A DNA stretch of 64,000 nt from Candidatus Aminicenantota bacterium (GTDB lineage Bacteria > Acidobacteriota > Aminicenantia > Aminicenantales > Aminicenantaceae), in the NCBI GenBank assembly GCA_016783445.1, contig JADHWO010000005.1:1-64000 (forward strand), in the 5' to 3' direction. The translations under genes and the position numbers were made by a program. The notes below the pieces were generated by a model. The model did no database searches. It saw only the letters and a list, made by a program, of their open reading frames with translations, and had not been told where the DNA came from. Positions 20,913-29,568 of the stretch are shown one piece after another; positions within the stretch are counted from its first letter, which is position 1, and every line of letters begins with the position of its first letter.

Positions 20913-22053
20913 AGGAGTTTTAACCGGATCCCATTATTTGGACGGAGATTATGCTCTTGCAGAAGGAGCTCTGGCGGCTGGATGCCGATTCTTCGCGGGC
21001 TATCCTATCACTCCTTCCACAGAAACCGCTGAAAGATTCTCAGAAAGAATTCCCTCTGTAGGAGGAGTTTTTATCCAGATGGAAGACGAGCTCGCTTCTA
21101 TTTCAGCCCTGATTGGAGCTGTCTGGGGAGGAAAAAAAGTAATGACTGTGACCTCCGGCCCGGGCTTTTCTTTGATGATGGAGAATATCGGATTAGCCTG
21201 CATGATGGAGACTCCTCTTGTGATCGCAAATGTTCAAAGAGGAGGACCTTCGACAGGGCTTCCAACTTTAACAGGACAACAGGATATGATGCAGGCCAGA
21301 TGGGGTTCGCACGGAGATTACGAAATCATTGCTCTTTCCCCTGACTCTCCTCAGGAGTGTTTTGACCTTACGATCGAAGCTTTCAATTTATCTGAAACAT
21401 TCCGTGTTCCTACCTTTGTTATGACAGATGAGTGTGTGGGCCACATGCATGAGAAAGTTGTCATCCCTCCAGCTGACAAGATCGAACTGGTTGAAAGAAA
21501 ATGGTACAAAGGCCCTAAAGATAAATATCTTCCTTACAAACTTGATAAAGATCAAATCCCATTTATGATCAAAGCGGGTGATGACTATCGATTTCACACA
21601 ACAGGATTAACGCACGATGAACGCGGCTATCCCGTTATTAATGCCGAATGCCAGGATGTCTGTGTCCGTCATCTTGTGGATAAAATTACTACAAATGCGG
21701 ATAAAATCATTAGAACCGAAGAAGAGGAGATAGATACCGCGGAAATCATAGTCATTTCTTACGGAATAACTTCAAGGGTCACAACAAAAGCTGTACAGCA
21801 AGCCAGAAAAGCCGGCATAAAAGTTGGGACTATCAGGCTTATCACTGTCTGGCCCTTCCCAGAGAAGCGAATTAAAGAGCTTGCGAAAAAAGTCAAAGCA
21901 TTTGTTGTTCCTGAAATCAATTACGGCCAAATTGTCTTGGAAGTTGAGCGATGCGCTGGAGGTCAAGCCCCGGCTATTCTCGTCCCCCACTGCGGGGGGG
22001 GGGTCCACGATCCAGATGATATCTTCAGCGCAATCAAGGAGGCTGCAAAATGA
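20887..22053 (+). CDS. korA: 2-oxoacid:ferredoxin oxidoreductase alpha subunit (KorA-like)
   Basis: GCRFFAGYPITPSTETAERF, FIQMEDELASISALIGAVWGGKKVMTVTSGPGFSLMMENIG. Likely start GTG 20887, not 20797. Confidence 0.9.
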   Translation: MKKVKADPKGVLTGSHYLDGDYALAEGALAAGCRFFAGYPITPSTETAERFSERIPSVGGVFIQMEDELASISALIGAVWGGKKVMTVTSGPGFSLMMENIGLACMMETPLVIANVQRGGPSTGLPTLTGQQDMMQARWGSHGDYEIIALSPDSPQECFDLTIEAFNLSETFRVPTFVMTDECVGHMHEKVVIPPADKIELVERKWYKGPKDKYLPYKLDKDQIPFMIKAGDDYRFHTTGLTHDERGYPVINAECQDVCVRHLVDKITTNADKIIRTEEEEIDTAEIIVISYGITSRVTTKAVQQARKAGIKVGTIRLITVWPFPEKRIKELAKKVKAFVVPEINYGQIVLEVERCAGGQAPAILVPHCGGGVHDPDDIFSAIKEAAK

Positions 22054-22922
22054 AGGAAGAAGATCATATCGAGGAAAAAAATCCGATCGAAACTTTGCTG
22101 AGAATGGACAGAATCCCCCACATCTGGTGCCCTGGCTGTGGAATTGGAATTGTAGTCACTTCTTTTGCTGAAGCTCTGCGCAAAAGCGAAATCGACCTGG
22201 ATAAGGTTGCCGTTGTTTCCGGAATCGGGTGTACAGGAAGAGTAGCTGGATATATTAAGCTGGATTCTTTCCACACAACTCATGGACGAGCTGTTCCCTT
22301 TGCCACTGGTTTAAAACTTGCAAATCCTGAATTAAAAGTTATTGTATTCAGCGGCGACGGAGACATTGCTGGCATCGGAGGTAACCACTTCATCCATGCA
22401 GCAAGACGCAATATGGATATTATGGTCATCTGTGTTAATAACTTCAACTATGCCATGACAGGGGGCCAGGTTGCCGCAACAACACCAACAGGTGCCAATG
22501 CCTCCACAGCCCCTTATGGCAATTTTGAATATCCTTTCAGCCTTCCTTATCTTGCTGAAGCCAGTGGAGCAACGTATGTCGCCCGCTGGACAGCTCTTCA
22601 TCTCAGGAGGGTGACCAAATCCATCCAGGAGGCTCTCACTAAGAGAGGATTTTCTTTTATAGAAGTCATAACCCCCTGTGTAACTCTTTACGCACGCAGG
22701 AATCGTCTCGGGGATGGTCTGAACCTTTTGAAATATTATTATGAAAAATCCGAAATCCAGCATGGCGCAGACACCCGAACCCTTGATATCAGTTACCAGG
22801 GAAAACTCATAGTAGGAAAGTTTGTCGATAAAGAAAAGCCAACTTTTCTCGACTGCATGAATGAACATCTCGCCAAAAAGTTAGGCGACAAATACCAACC
22901 ATACGGAGTAAACAATGGCTGA
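22050..22922 (+). CDS. korB: 2-oxoacid:ferredoxin oxidoreductase beta (TPP) subunit
   Basis: IWCPGCGIGIVVTSFAEAL, HTTHGRAVPFATGLKLANPELKVIVFSGDGDIAGIGGNHFIHAARRN, NNFNYAMTGGQ. Confidence 0.93.
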   Translation: MKEEDHIEEKNPIETLLRMDRIPHIWCPGCGIGIVVTSFAEALRKSEIDLDKVAVVSGIGCTGRVAGYIKLDSFHTTHGRAVPFATGLKLANPELKVIVFSGDGDIAGIGGNHFIHAARRNMDIMVICVNNFNYAMTGGQVAATTPTGANASTAPYGNFEYPFSLPYLAEASGATYVARWTALHLRRVTKSIQEALTKRGFSFIEVITPCVTLYARRNRLGDGLNLLKYYYEKSEIQHGADTRTLDISYQGKLIVGKFVDKEKPTFLDCMNEHLAKKLGDKYQPYGVNNG

Positions 22923-23481
22923 GATTAGATTTTCTGGTTTTGGGGGTCAAGGGATTATCCGGTGTGGCCTTATCTCAGGCAAAGCCCTTGCCCTTTATGA
23001 TAATAAACATGCAACAATGACCCAGAGTTTTGGCCCTGAGGCCCGAGGGAGCGCCTGCAGCTCTCAACTCGTTGTTTCTGAAGACCGAGTCCTCTATCCT
23101 TACATCTCAATTCCGGAAATCCTCATTTCCATGTCACAGGAAGCCTATGACAAATACGAGCCGGAATTAAGAGACGATGGAATTTTAATCATTGACAAAG
23201 ATCTTGTAAAGGCTAAACCTCCTCGGGGCAAAATCAAAACTTATGCCATCCCTTCCACAAGGTTTGCTGAAGAGTTAGGAAACCGTATCATTGCAAACCT
23301 GGTCATGCTGGGATTCTTCTCAGCAATAACCAAAATTGCTTCCCCAGAGGCTATGAAAAAAGCACTCCCAGGTTTAGTCCCTGGAAGATTTCTTGAGCTC
23401 AACATCAAGGCTTTTGATAAAGGATATGAATACGGCAAAGAAATATTAAAAAAAGAGAAAAAAACAAAAAGCAAAAAATAA
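22915..23481 (+). CDS. korC: 2-oxoacid:ferredoxin oxidoreductase gamma subunit
   Basis: IRFSGFGGQGIIRCGLISGKALALYDNKHATMTQSFGPEARGSACSSQLVVS. Confidence 0.92.
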   Translation: MAEIRFSGFGGQGIIRCGLISGKALALYDNKHATMTQSFGPEARGSACSSQLVVSEDRVLYPYISIPEILISMSQEAYDKYEPELRDDGILIIDKDLVKAKPPRGKIKTYAIPSTRFAEELGNRIIANLVMLGFFSAITKIASPEAMKKALPGLVPGRFLELNIKAFDKGYEYGKEILKKEKKTKSKK

Positions 23482-23494
23482 AAAGGTAAAAAAA

Positions 23495-25441
23495 ATGAAG
23501 CGAACCGGTGTTTTTATCTGTCACTGCGGTATAAACATCGCGGGGACAGTGGATGTGAAAAAAGTTGCCAAGGAGCTTTCTAATCACACAGGAGTCGTTC
23601 ACTCAGAAGAATACATATACATGTGTTCTGACCCGGGTCAGAACCTTATTATAGAAGCCATAAAGGAAAATCAACTGGACAGCGTGGTCGTCGCCTGTTG
23701 TTCTCCGACTCTCCATGAAACAACTTTCAGAAACACCGTCAAGTCAGCCGGAATTAATCCGTTCCAGTGTGAGATCGCAAATATCCGGGAACAATGCAGC
23801 TGGGTTCATAAAGACATGGAAAAGGCAACAGAAAAAGCAATAAAACTTACAAAAAGTGCAGTAGAGAGAGTTCACAGAAATGAATCTCTGGATCCGATAA
23901 GCATCCCTGTCACCCGGAGAGCGCTGGTGGTTGGTGGAGGGATAGCAGGAATCCAGTCAGCTTTAGATTTAGCCAACAGCGGTTATGAAGTAATCCTAGT
24001 AGAAAGGTCTCCTTCAATTGGAGGCCATATGATCCAGCTTTCTGAAACCTTCCCTACCCTGGACTGTTCCCAGTGTATTCTGACACCAAAAATGGTTGAA
24101 GTCTCCAAACATCCTAAGATCAAACTTTTAACCTACAGCGAAATTCAAGATATTTCTGGATATGTTGGAAACTTTAAGGTCAAAATCCTTAAAAAACCCA
24201 CTTATGTTGATCCGGATAAATGTACTCTCTGCGACGAATGCACCAAGGTCTGCCCTGTGGTTGTGCCTAACGAATTTGATCTGGGTTTAACTGGACGGCG
24301 CGCTGTCTACATGCCTTTCCCTCAAGCTATTCCTGCTACTTATACTCTGGACATAAAATCTTGCCCGGGCCTCCTGCCTATTGCCTGCGGCAAATGTGCG
24401 GATGTCTGTGAACCAGAAGCTATTGATTACGATATGAAACCAGAGATTGTCGAAGAAGAGGTCGGAGCGATCATTGTTGCCACTGGATTTGACCTTTATG
24501 ACAAAGAATTAATGGCCGAATACGGGCATGGAAAATATGCGGATGTTCTGGATGGTCTTCAGTTTGAAAGGTTATGTTCTGCCTCAGGCCCAACAACGGG
24601 AAAAATTCTCAGGCCTTCAGACCACAAAGAACCAAAAGAGGTTGTCTTTATACAATGTGTTGGCTCTCGTGATCCTGAACTTCACTGCGCTTATTGCTCA
24701 AAAATATGCTGCATGTACACAGCCAAACACGCCATGCTCTACAAACATCATGTTCCTGACGGGCAGGCTTATATTTTCTATATTGATATCAGGTCTGGAG
24801 GAAAAGGCTACGAGGAATTTGTCCAGAGAGCTGTCGAAGAGGATGGTGCTCTTTATCTTCGAGGAAAGGTTTCAAAAATATTTGAAGACAAAGGCAAAAT
24901 CAAAGTCTGGGGTGTTGATACACTCTCTGGAAAAGATATTGAGATTGATGCAGATATGGTCGTCCTGGCGACAGCAATGCGACCGTCTGAAGGAGCTGAA
25001 GAGCTTGCCAAAAAACTTAAAATCGCTTTGGATAAAGACGGTTTTCTCTCAGAAGCCCATCCAAAACTCAGGCCTGTTGAGAGCGTTACTCCCGGGATGT
25101 TCCTTGCAGGAGCCGCTCAAGCCCCAAAAGACATTCCAGAAGCCGTAGCTCAAGCAAGCGGTGCTGCTGCTAAAGCCATTGCCATTTTATCCCAGGAAAG
25201 ACTTTTCCATGCTCCTACAGTAGCCAAGGTTAATGTTAATCTCTGTACAGGCTGCGGAATGTGCGTTCATGTCTGTCCATATGATTCTCTCTCCCTTAAG
25301 GATGGTAAAGCAGAAGTGAACGAAGTCCTCTGTGAAGGATGCGGAACATGCTCTGCAACCTGCTTAAGGGCAGCCATAGAGGTAAAAAATCTTACTCCTT
25401 TACAGGTTAATGAAATGATAGGAGCGTCCCTCGGAGGCTGA
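23495..25441 (+). CDS. hdrA: HdrA-like FAD/iron-sulfur protein
   Basis: GVFICHCGINIAGTVDV, VVGGGIAGIQSALDLANSGYEVILVERSPSIGGHM, FPTLDCSQCILTPKM, IQCVGSRDP, C-terminal CTGCGMCVHVCP and CEGCGTCSATC. Confidence 0.95.
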   Translation: MKRTGVFICHCGINIAGTVDVKKVAKELSNHTGVVHSEEYIYMCSDPGQNLIIEAIKENQLDSVVVACCSPTLHETTFRNTVKSAGINPFQCEIANIREQCSWVHKDMEKATEKAIKLTKSAVERVHRNESLDPISIPVTRRALVVGGGIAGIQSALDLANSGYEVILVERSPSIGGHMIQLSETFPTLDCSQCILTPKMVEVSKHPKIKLLTYSEIQDISGYVGNFKVKILKKPTYVDPDKCTLCDECTKVCPVVVPNEFDLGLTGRRAVYMPFPQAIPATYTLDIKSCPGLLPIACGKCADVCEPEAIDYDMKPEIVEEEVGAIIVATGFDLYDKELMAEYGHGKYADVLDGLQFERLCSASGPTTGKILRPSDHKEPKEVVFIQCVGSRDPELHCAYCSKICCMYTAKHAMLYKHHVPDGQAYIFYIDIRSGGKGYEEFVQRAVEEDGALYLRGKVSKIFEDKGKIKVWGVDTLSGKDIEIDADMVVLATAMRPSEGAEELAKKLKIALDKDGFLSEAHPKLRPVESVTPGMFLAGAAQAPKDIPEAVAQASGAAAKAIAILSQERLFHAPTVAKVNVNLCTGCGMCVHVCPYDSLSLKDGKAEVNEVLCEGCGTCSATCLRAAIEVKNLTPLQVNEMIGASLGG

Positions 25442-25443
25442 AA

Positions 25444-25866
25444 ATGGCAGAAGAATTTGAGCCAAAAATAGTTGCGTTTCTTTGTAAATGGTGCTCCTCG
25501 GCAGGAAGCGACCTGGCCGGAGTTTCCCGGATGGAATATCCCTATAATGTCGTCCCGATCACTGTCATGTGCTCGGGGAGTATTTCCCCCCTTTACATTC
25601 TGTCTGCCTTCAGCAGAGGAGCTGATGGAGTTCTGGTCTCCGGATGCCATCCCGGTGACTGTCATTATATAAAAGGTAATTTTTATGCTCGCCGGAGAAT
25701 TGCGCTAATAAACAAACTTTTGGATTTTATAGGTCTTGAACCCCAGCGCTTCCAGATGTCCTGGGTTTCTGCGGCTGAAGGGACAAAATACACAGAAATC
25801 ATCAAAGATTTTGTCAAAGAACTCAAACCTCTTGGGCCTCAAACAAAATTGGGGAGAGACCTCTAA
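25444..25866 (+). CDS. MvhD/FlxD-like hydrogenase iron-sulfur subunit
   Basis: KIVAFLCKWCSSAGSDLAGVSR...VMCSGSISPLYILSAFSRGADGVLVSGCHPGDCHYIKGN. Confidence 0.92.
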   Translation: MAEEFEPKIVAFLCKWCSSAGSDLAGVSRMEYPYNVVPITVMCSGSISPLYILSAFSRGADGVLVSGCHPGDCHYIKGNFYARRRIALINKLLDFIGLEPQRFQMSWVSAAEGTKYTEIIKDFVKELKPLGPQTKLGRDL

Positions 25867-26897
25867 TGGTAAGCCTCGAAGACCTCAAAAAAGAAGCTAA
25901 ACAAATATTAAAGGAAAATAAAGTCAAATACATCATCGGCTATAAAAAAAGCACCAACGGCCTGATGCCTGTCCCTGCCTTTATAAAAGAGCCTGAAGAA
26001 GTTGAGAAACTCGTCTGGGATCCAACATGCGTGTTTAACCTTACCCGTTATCTTGTTGATGAAAAAAGAAGGAAAACCAAGGAAAAGGAACCGGATGAAA
26101 GACCGGTGGGACTTGTGGTTAAAGGATGCGACAGCCGAGCCATTAATATATTGCTTCAGGAAAAATTCATAAACCGGGAGGATGTATACCTTCTAGGAGT
26201 TTCCTGTGAAAACACCGGAGTTCTTGACGAGAAAAAACTGACAAAAAAAATAAAAGGCGAAAAAGTTAAAAAAGTTGAATTTGACGAAAAGGATAATTTT
26301 ATAATTACCACTCAGGAAGGAAAAACCAAAATCCCTGCCAAAGAGATACTTGCAAACAGATGCCTTGAATGCAAGGCAAATTTTCCTGTTATTTATGATG
26401 TTCTTCTTGGAGAAAAAGCAAAACGGAGCATAGATAATCCTTTTGAATCTATAGAAAAAATTGAGTCCTTATCTACGGAAGAACGATGGACATTCTGGAA
26501 AAAGCAGCTCGATAAATGCATCCGCTGCTATGCCTGCCGCTCTGTATGCCCGATGTGCTACTGCGACGAATGCGTCGCAGATACAATAAGCTTTGCTGTA
26601 ACTGCTGACACAACCGCAGAGGAAAAGGCACAAAAAATCAAATGGGTGGAAAAATCGCCTGTCTCTTCAGAAAATTTTATCTACCATATGGTTAGAGCCA
26701 TTCATCTTGCTGGCCGCTGTATTGACTGCGGAGAATGCGAACGAGCCTGTCCTCTGGATATCCCTCTCCGGTTCTTGAATAGAAAATTAGAAAAAGAGGC
26801 CAAGGAACTTTTTGGCTTTGAAGCTGGCTTTGACCCAGACCAACCTTCTTTAATTTCTTGCTTTAAAGATGAAGACCCGGAAGATTTTATCAGGTGA
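25866..26897 (+). CDS. FlxC-like 4Fe-4S protein with FrhB-like N-terminus
   Basis: GLVVKGCDSRAINILLQE, CIRCYACRSVCPMCYCDEC, CIDCGECERACPLDIPLRFLNRKLEKE. Confidence 0.75.
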   Translation: MVSLEDLKKEAKQILKENKVKYIIGYKKSTNGLMPVPAFIKEPEEVEKLVWDPTCVFNLTRYLVDEKRRKTKEKEPDERPVGLVVKGCDSRAINILLQEKFINREDVYLLGVSCENTGVLDEKKLTKKIKGEKVKKVEFDEKDNFIITTQEGKTKIPAKEILANRCLECKANFPVIYDVLLGEKAKRSIDNPFESIEKIESLSTEERWTFWKKQLDKCIRCYACRSVCPMCYCDECVADTISFAVTADTTAEEKAQKIKWVEKSPVSSENFIYHMVRAIHLAGRCIDCGECERACPLDIPLRFLNRKLEKEAKELFGFEAGFDPDQPSLISCFKDEDPEDFIR

Positions 26898-26901
26898 GAC
26901 G

Positions 26902-27942
26902 ATGCAAAAGGTACTGACAAAAAAATCCCTCCCACAATGGGTGAAGAAGCTTTTGTCTTATACAATATATACTCCGGTTGAGGAAGACGATCACTGGAAC
27001 TTTGTTGCCACCGATAATCCAGAGGATATAAACCTGGATTATCCCCTCACCACCCTCTCTCCAAAAAAAATTATCTTTCCCCAGAGAGAGATCTTTTTAG
27101 AATTTTGCGATTCAACCGAAGGAAACCCTGAAGTCAAAGAGGTTCTCCCTGCAGAAAAGTCAGCGGTTATCTTTGGTGTGAGACCGTGTGATGCAAAAGC
27201 TCTTACTTTTACAGATAAAGTCTTTGGCGGCGATTTTAAAGATATCTACTACTGGAAAAGAAGAAATCAAACAACACTGGTTGGAATCTCTTGTAATACC
27301 CCTCCTTACACGAATTGCTTCTGTGTCTCCGTTAATGGCTCTCCATATTCCAAGGAGGGCCTGGATATTTTATTGACGGATTTGGGTGATAAATATTTTG
27401 TCGAAACCTATACAAAAAAGGGAGAGAAGCTCCTCAATCTCGCAAAGGGCCTATTTAAGAGCCCAACAGCTAAGGACAAGAAGGATTTAGAAAAAATCCG
27501 GATAGACTCCAAGAAAAAAATCAAACGGCAAATTAAAAACATAAAAAAAATTCCGCCCAAACTTAAAGAAATGTTCGATTCGCCATTCTGGGACGAAGAA
27601 TCTATGAGCTGCCTGCGATGCGGTATTTGCACTTATCTCTGCCCAACATGTCATTGCTTTGATATAAATGACGAAATTACCTCTTCCTCTCCAATCAAAG
27701 GGAAAAGGATAAGGACATGGGATACCTGTCAGTTCCCAGATTTCACCATGCATTCTTCAGGGCACAATCCCAGGCCGGACAAAGCCTCCCGTTTGCGCCA
27801 GAGAATCCTTCATAAATTTTTATATTTTGTCGACAGGTACCAGAATTATCAATGTACAGGCTGTGGAAGATGTATTTCGTTATGTCCGGTAGGCATAGAT
27901 CTTTTAGAAGTTCTCGATAAGGTGAGAGATTATGGATCCTAA
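26902..27942 (+). CDS. FlxB/AsrA-like 4Fe-4S protein
   Basis: SAVIFGVRPCDAKALTFTDKVF, CLRCGICTYLCPTCHCFD, CTGCGRCISLCPVGIDLLEVL. ATG 26902 preferred over track start 26869. Confidence 0.78.
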   Translation: MQKVLTKKSLPQWVKKLLSYTIYTPVEEDDHWNFVATDNPEDINLDYPLTTLSPKKIIFPQREIFLEFCDSTEGNPEVKEVLPAEKSAVIFGVRPCDAKALTFTDKVFGGDFKDIYYWKRRNQTTLVGISCNTPPYTNCFCVSVNGSPYSKEGLDILLTDLGDKYFVETYTKKGEKLLNLAKGLFKSPTAKDKKDLEKIRIDSKKKIKRQIKNIKKIPPKLKEMFDSPFWDEESMSCLRCGICTYLCPTCHCFDINDEITSSSPIKGKRIRTWDTCQFPDFTMHSSGHNPRPDKASRLRQRILHKFLYFVDRYQNYQCTGCGRCISLCPVGIDLLEVLDKVRDYGS

Positions 27943-28756
27943 TACATATATTCCAAAACTGGCCAAAATAACCCATATCAAGGAAGAAGTCGGCGGCGCC
28001 AGGCCCATCAAAACATTTCGGACTCAATTTTTTGAGAATAATAATTTTTCATTTAAATGCGGACAGTGTGCTATGCTCTCTGTGTTTGGAAAAGGGGAAT
28101 CGATGATTTCTATCTCATCTACCCCGCTTATTAAAGACTACCTTCAATTCAGCATCTTAAAAATGGGAAGGGTTACATCGTCCCTCCACGAAAAACAAGT
28201 CGAGGATATTATTGGAATCAGGGGACCTTACGGAAATGGTTTCCCTGTAGAGAAGTGGAAAAGAAAAAACCTTATCTTTATCGGCGGGGGGATTGGCTTA
28301 GCTCCAATCTGGTCTGTCCTCAACACAGCGCTGGGTAAAAGAGAAGATTATGGAGACCTCACACTGATATACGGAGCCAGAACTTCTAAAGACCTGGTTT
28401 TCAAAGAAGAGCTGGAAGAACTTAGAAAAAAAATGACAGTCCATCTTTCCGTGGATGTTGAGGAGCCTGACTGGAAAGAATTCGTCGGGTTTGTTCCTCA
28501 GAATGTTCTGGATAAAAAGCCCTCTCCCAAAAATGCTATAGCTGTCACATGTGGTCCTCCTATCATGATCAAATTTGTCATTAAAGCTCTTGAAGACCTC
28601 GGATTTAAGGATGAACAGATTTATACTACTGTTGAGAACAAGATGAAATGCGGTGTCGGGAAATGCGGAAAATGTAACATAGGCATACACTATGTATGTC
28701 AAGATGGTCCTGTCTATTCATGGGCCGAACTAAAAAAACTGCCCCAGGAATATTAA
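27932..28756 (+). CDS. FlxA/AsrB-like FAD/NAD(P)-binding oxidoreductase
   Basis: GIRGPYGNGFPVE, LIFIGGGIGLAPIWSVLN, VTCGPPIMIKFV, C-terminal KCGVGKCGKCNIG 2Fe-2S motif. Confidence 0.85.
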   Translation: MDPNTYIPKLAKITHIKEEVGGARPIKTFRTQFFENNNFSFKCGQCAMLSVFGKGESMISISSTPLIKDYLQFSILKMGRVTSSLHEKQVEDIIGIRGPYGNGFPVEKWKRKNLIFIGGGIGLAPIWSVLNTALGKREDYGDLTLIYGARTSKDLVFKEELEELRKKMTVHLSVDVEEPDWKEFVGFVPQNVLDKKPSPKNAIAVTCGPPIMIKFVIKALEDLGFKDEQIYTTVENKMKCGVGKCGKCNIGIHYVCQDGPVYSWAELKKLPQEY

Positions 28757-28771
28757 TAAGGAGATATCTCG

Positions 28772-29500
28772 ATGGCAACAAAAAAACCAGCCAAAAAGAA
28801 GCCCGCAAAACAAACCAAAGCCAAAGCCACTGAAAAAACTGCAACTGTATTCATCATGGGAAAAGCCCATAAAGTGCCTGCTGATGCAACAATAATGGGC
28901 GCTATAGAGTATGCTGGCTATCAGATAAAAAGAGGCGCAGGATGCCGCGAAGGCTTCTGTGGAGCCTGTGCCACTGTGTATCGTCTGCCTGGTGATTACA
29001 AAATTTATACCGGACTTGCCTGTACAACGCTCGTTGAAGAAGGGATGTGGCTTTCTCAGCTTCCTGCTATCCCTGACCAAAAACCTATTTACAACCTCAA
29101 CAAGCTGGAGCCAAATGTCTCGACTTTTCAAAAGCTTTTTCCTGAACTTTTCCGGTGTGTTGCTTGCAACACCTGCACCAAGGCCTGCCCTCAAGATTTA
29201 GAGGTTATGGACTATATCCAGGCTGCCATAAGAGGAGACATTGAAAAGGTCATGGACCTTTCTTTTGACTGCCTTAGCTGTGGTCTATGCGCCATCCGGT
29301 GCCCGGCAGAAATTGTTCAATACAACGTTGGACTACTCGCAAAAAGACTATACGGAAAATACCTGTCTAAGGAAAGTAAACAACTAAAAAAGAGGATAAA
29401 AGAGGTTAAAAGACATAAATACGATAAAGAATACAAAGAATTCAAAAAAATGAAAAAAGAAGAATTAAAAAAGAAATACTATGAAAGAGACCTCGAATAA
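28772..29500 (+). CDS. Fumarate reductase/succinate dehydrogenase iron-sulfur-like subunit: 2Fe-2S domain plus HdrC-like 2x4Fe-4S
   Basis: CREGFCGACATVYRL...C followed by CVACNTCTKACP and CLSCGLCAIRCP. Confidence 0.78.
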   Translation: MATKKPAKKKPAKQTKAKATEKTATVFIMGKAHKVPADATIMGAIEYAGYQIKRGAGCREGFCGACATVYRLPGDYKIYTGLACTTLVEEGMWLSQLPAIPDQKPIYNLNKLEPNVSTFQKLFPELFRCVACNTCTKACPQDLEVMDYIQAAIRGDIEKVMDLSFDCLSCGLCAIRCPAEIVQYNVGLLAKRLYGKYLSKESKQLKKRIKEVKRHKYDKEYKEFKKMKKEELKKKYYERDLE

Positions 29501-29568
29501 AAAAAGGATTAATCATAAAGAAACATGATAAATAAAAGTGTTGCTCGTAATATAATAAGGAGAGTCAG

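Noticed and set aside
22332-22868. 178-aa minus-strand ORF opposite korB
   Set aside because: Antisense shadow of conserved korB.
24528-25148. 206-aa ORF overlapping hdrA on the same strand
   Set aside because: Out of frame with a clearly conserved HdrA coding region; composition is that of a shadow frame.
25267-25665. 132-aa minus-strand ORF spanning the hdrA-mvhD junction
   Set aside because: Antisense to two conserved genes and lacks any recognisable domain.
28730-29194. 154-aa minus-strand ORF over the fumarate reductase iron-sulfur gene
   Set aside because: Shadow of a strongly supported coding region; no recognisable motif.
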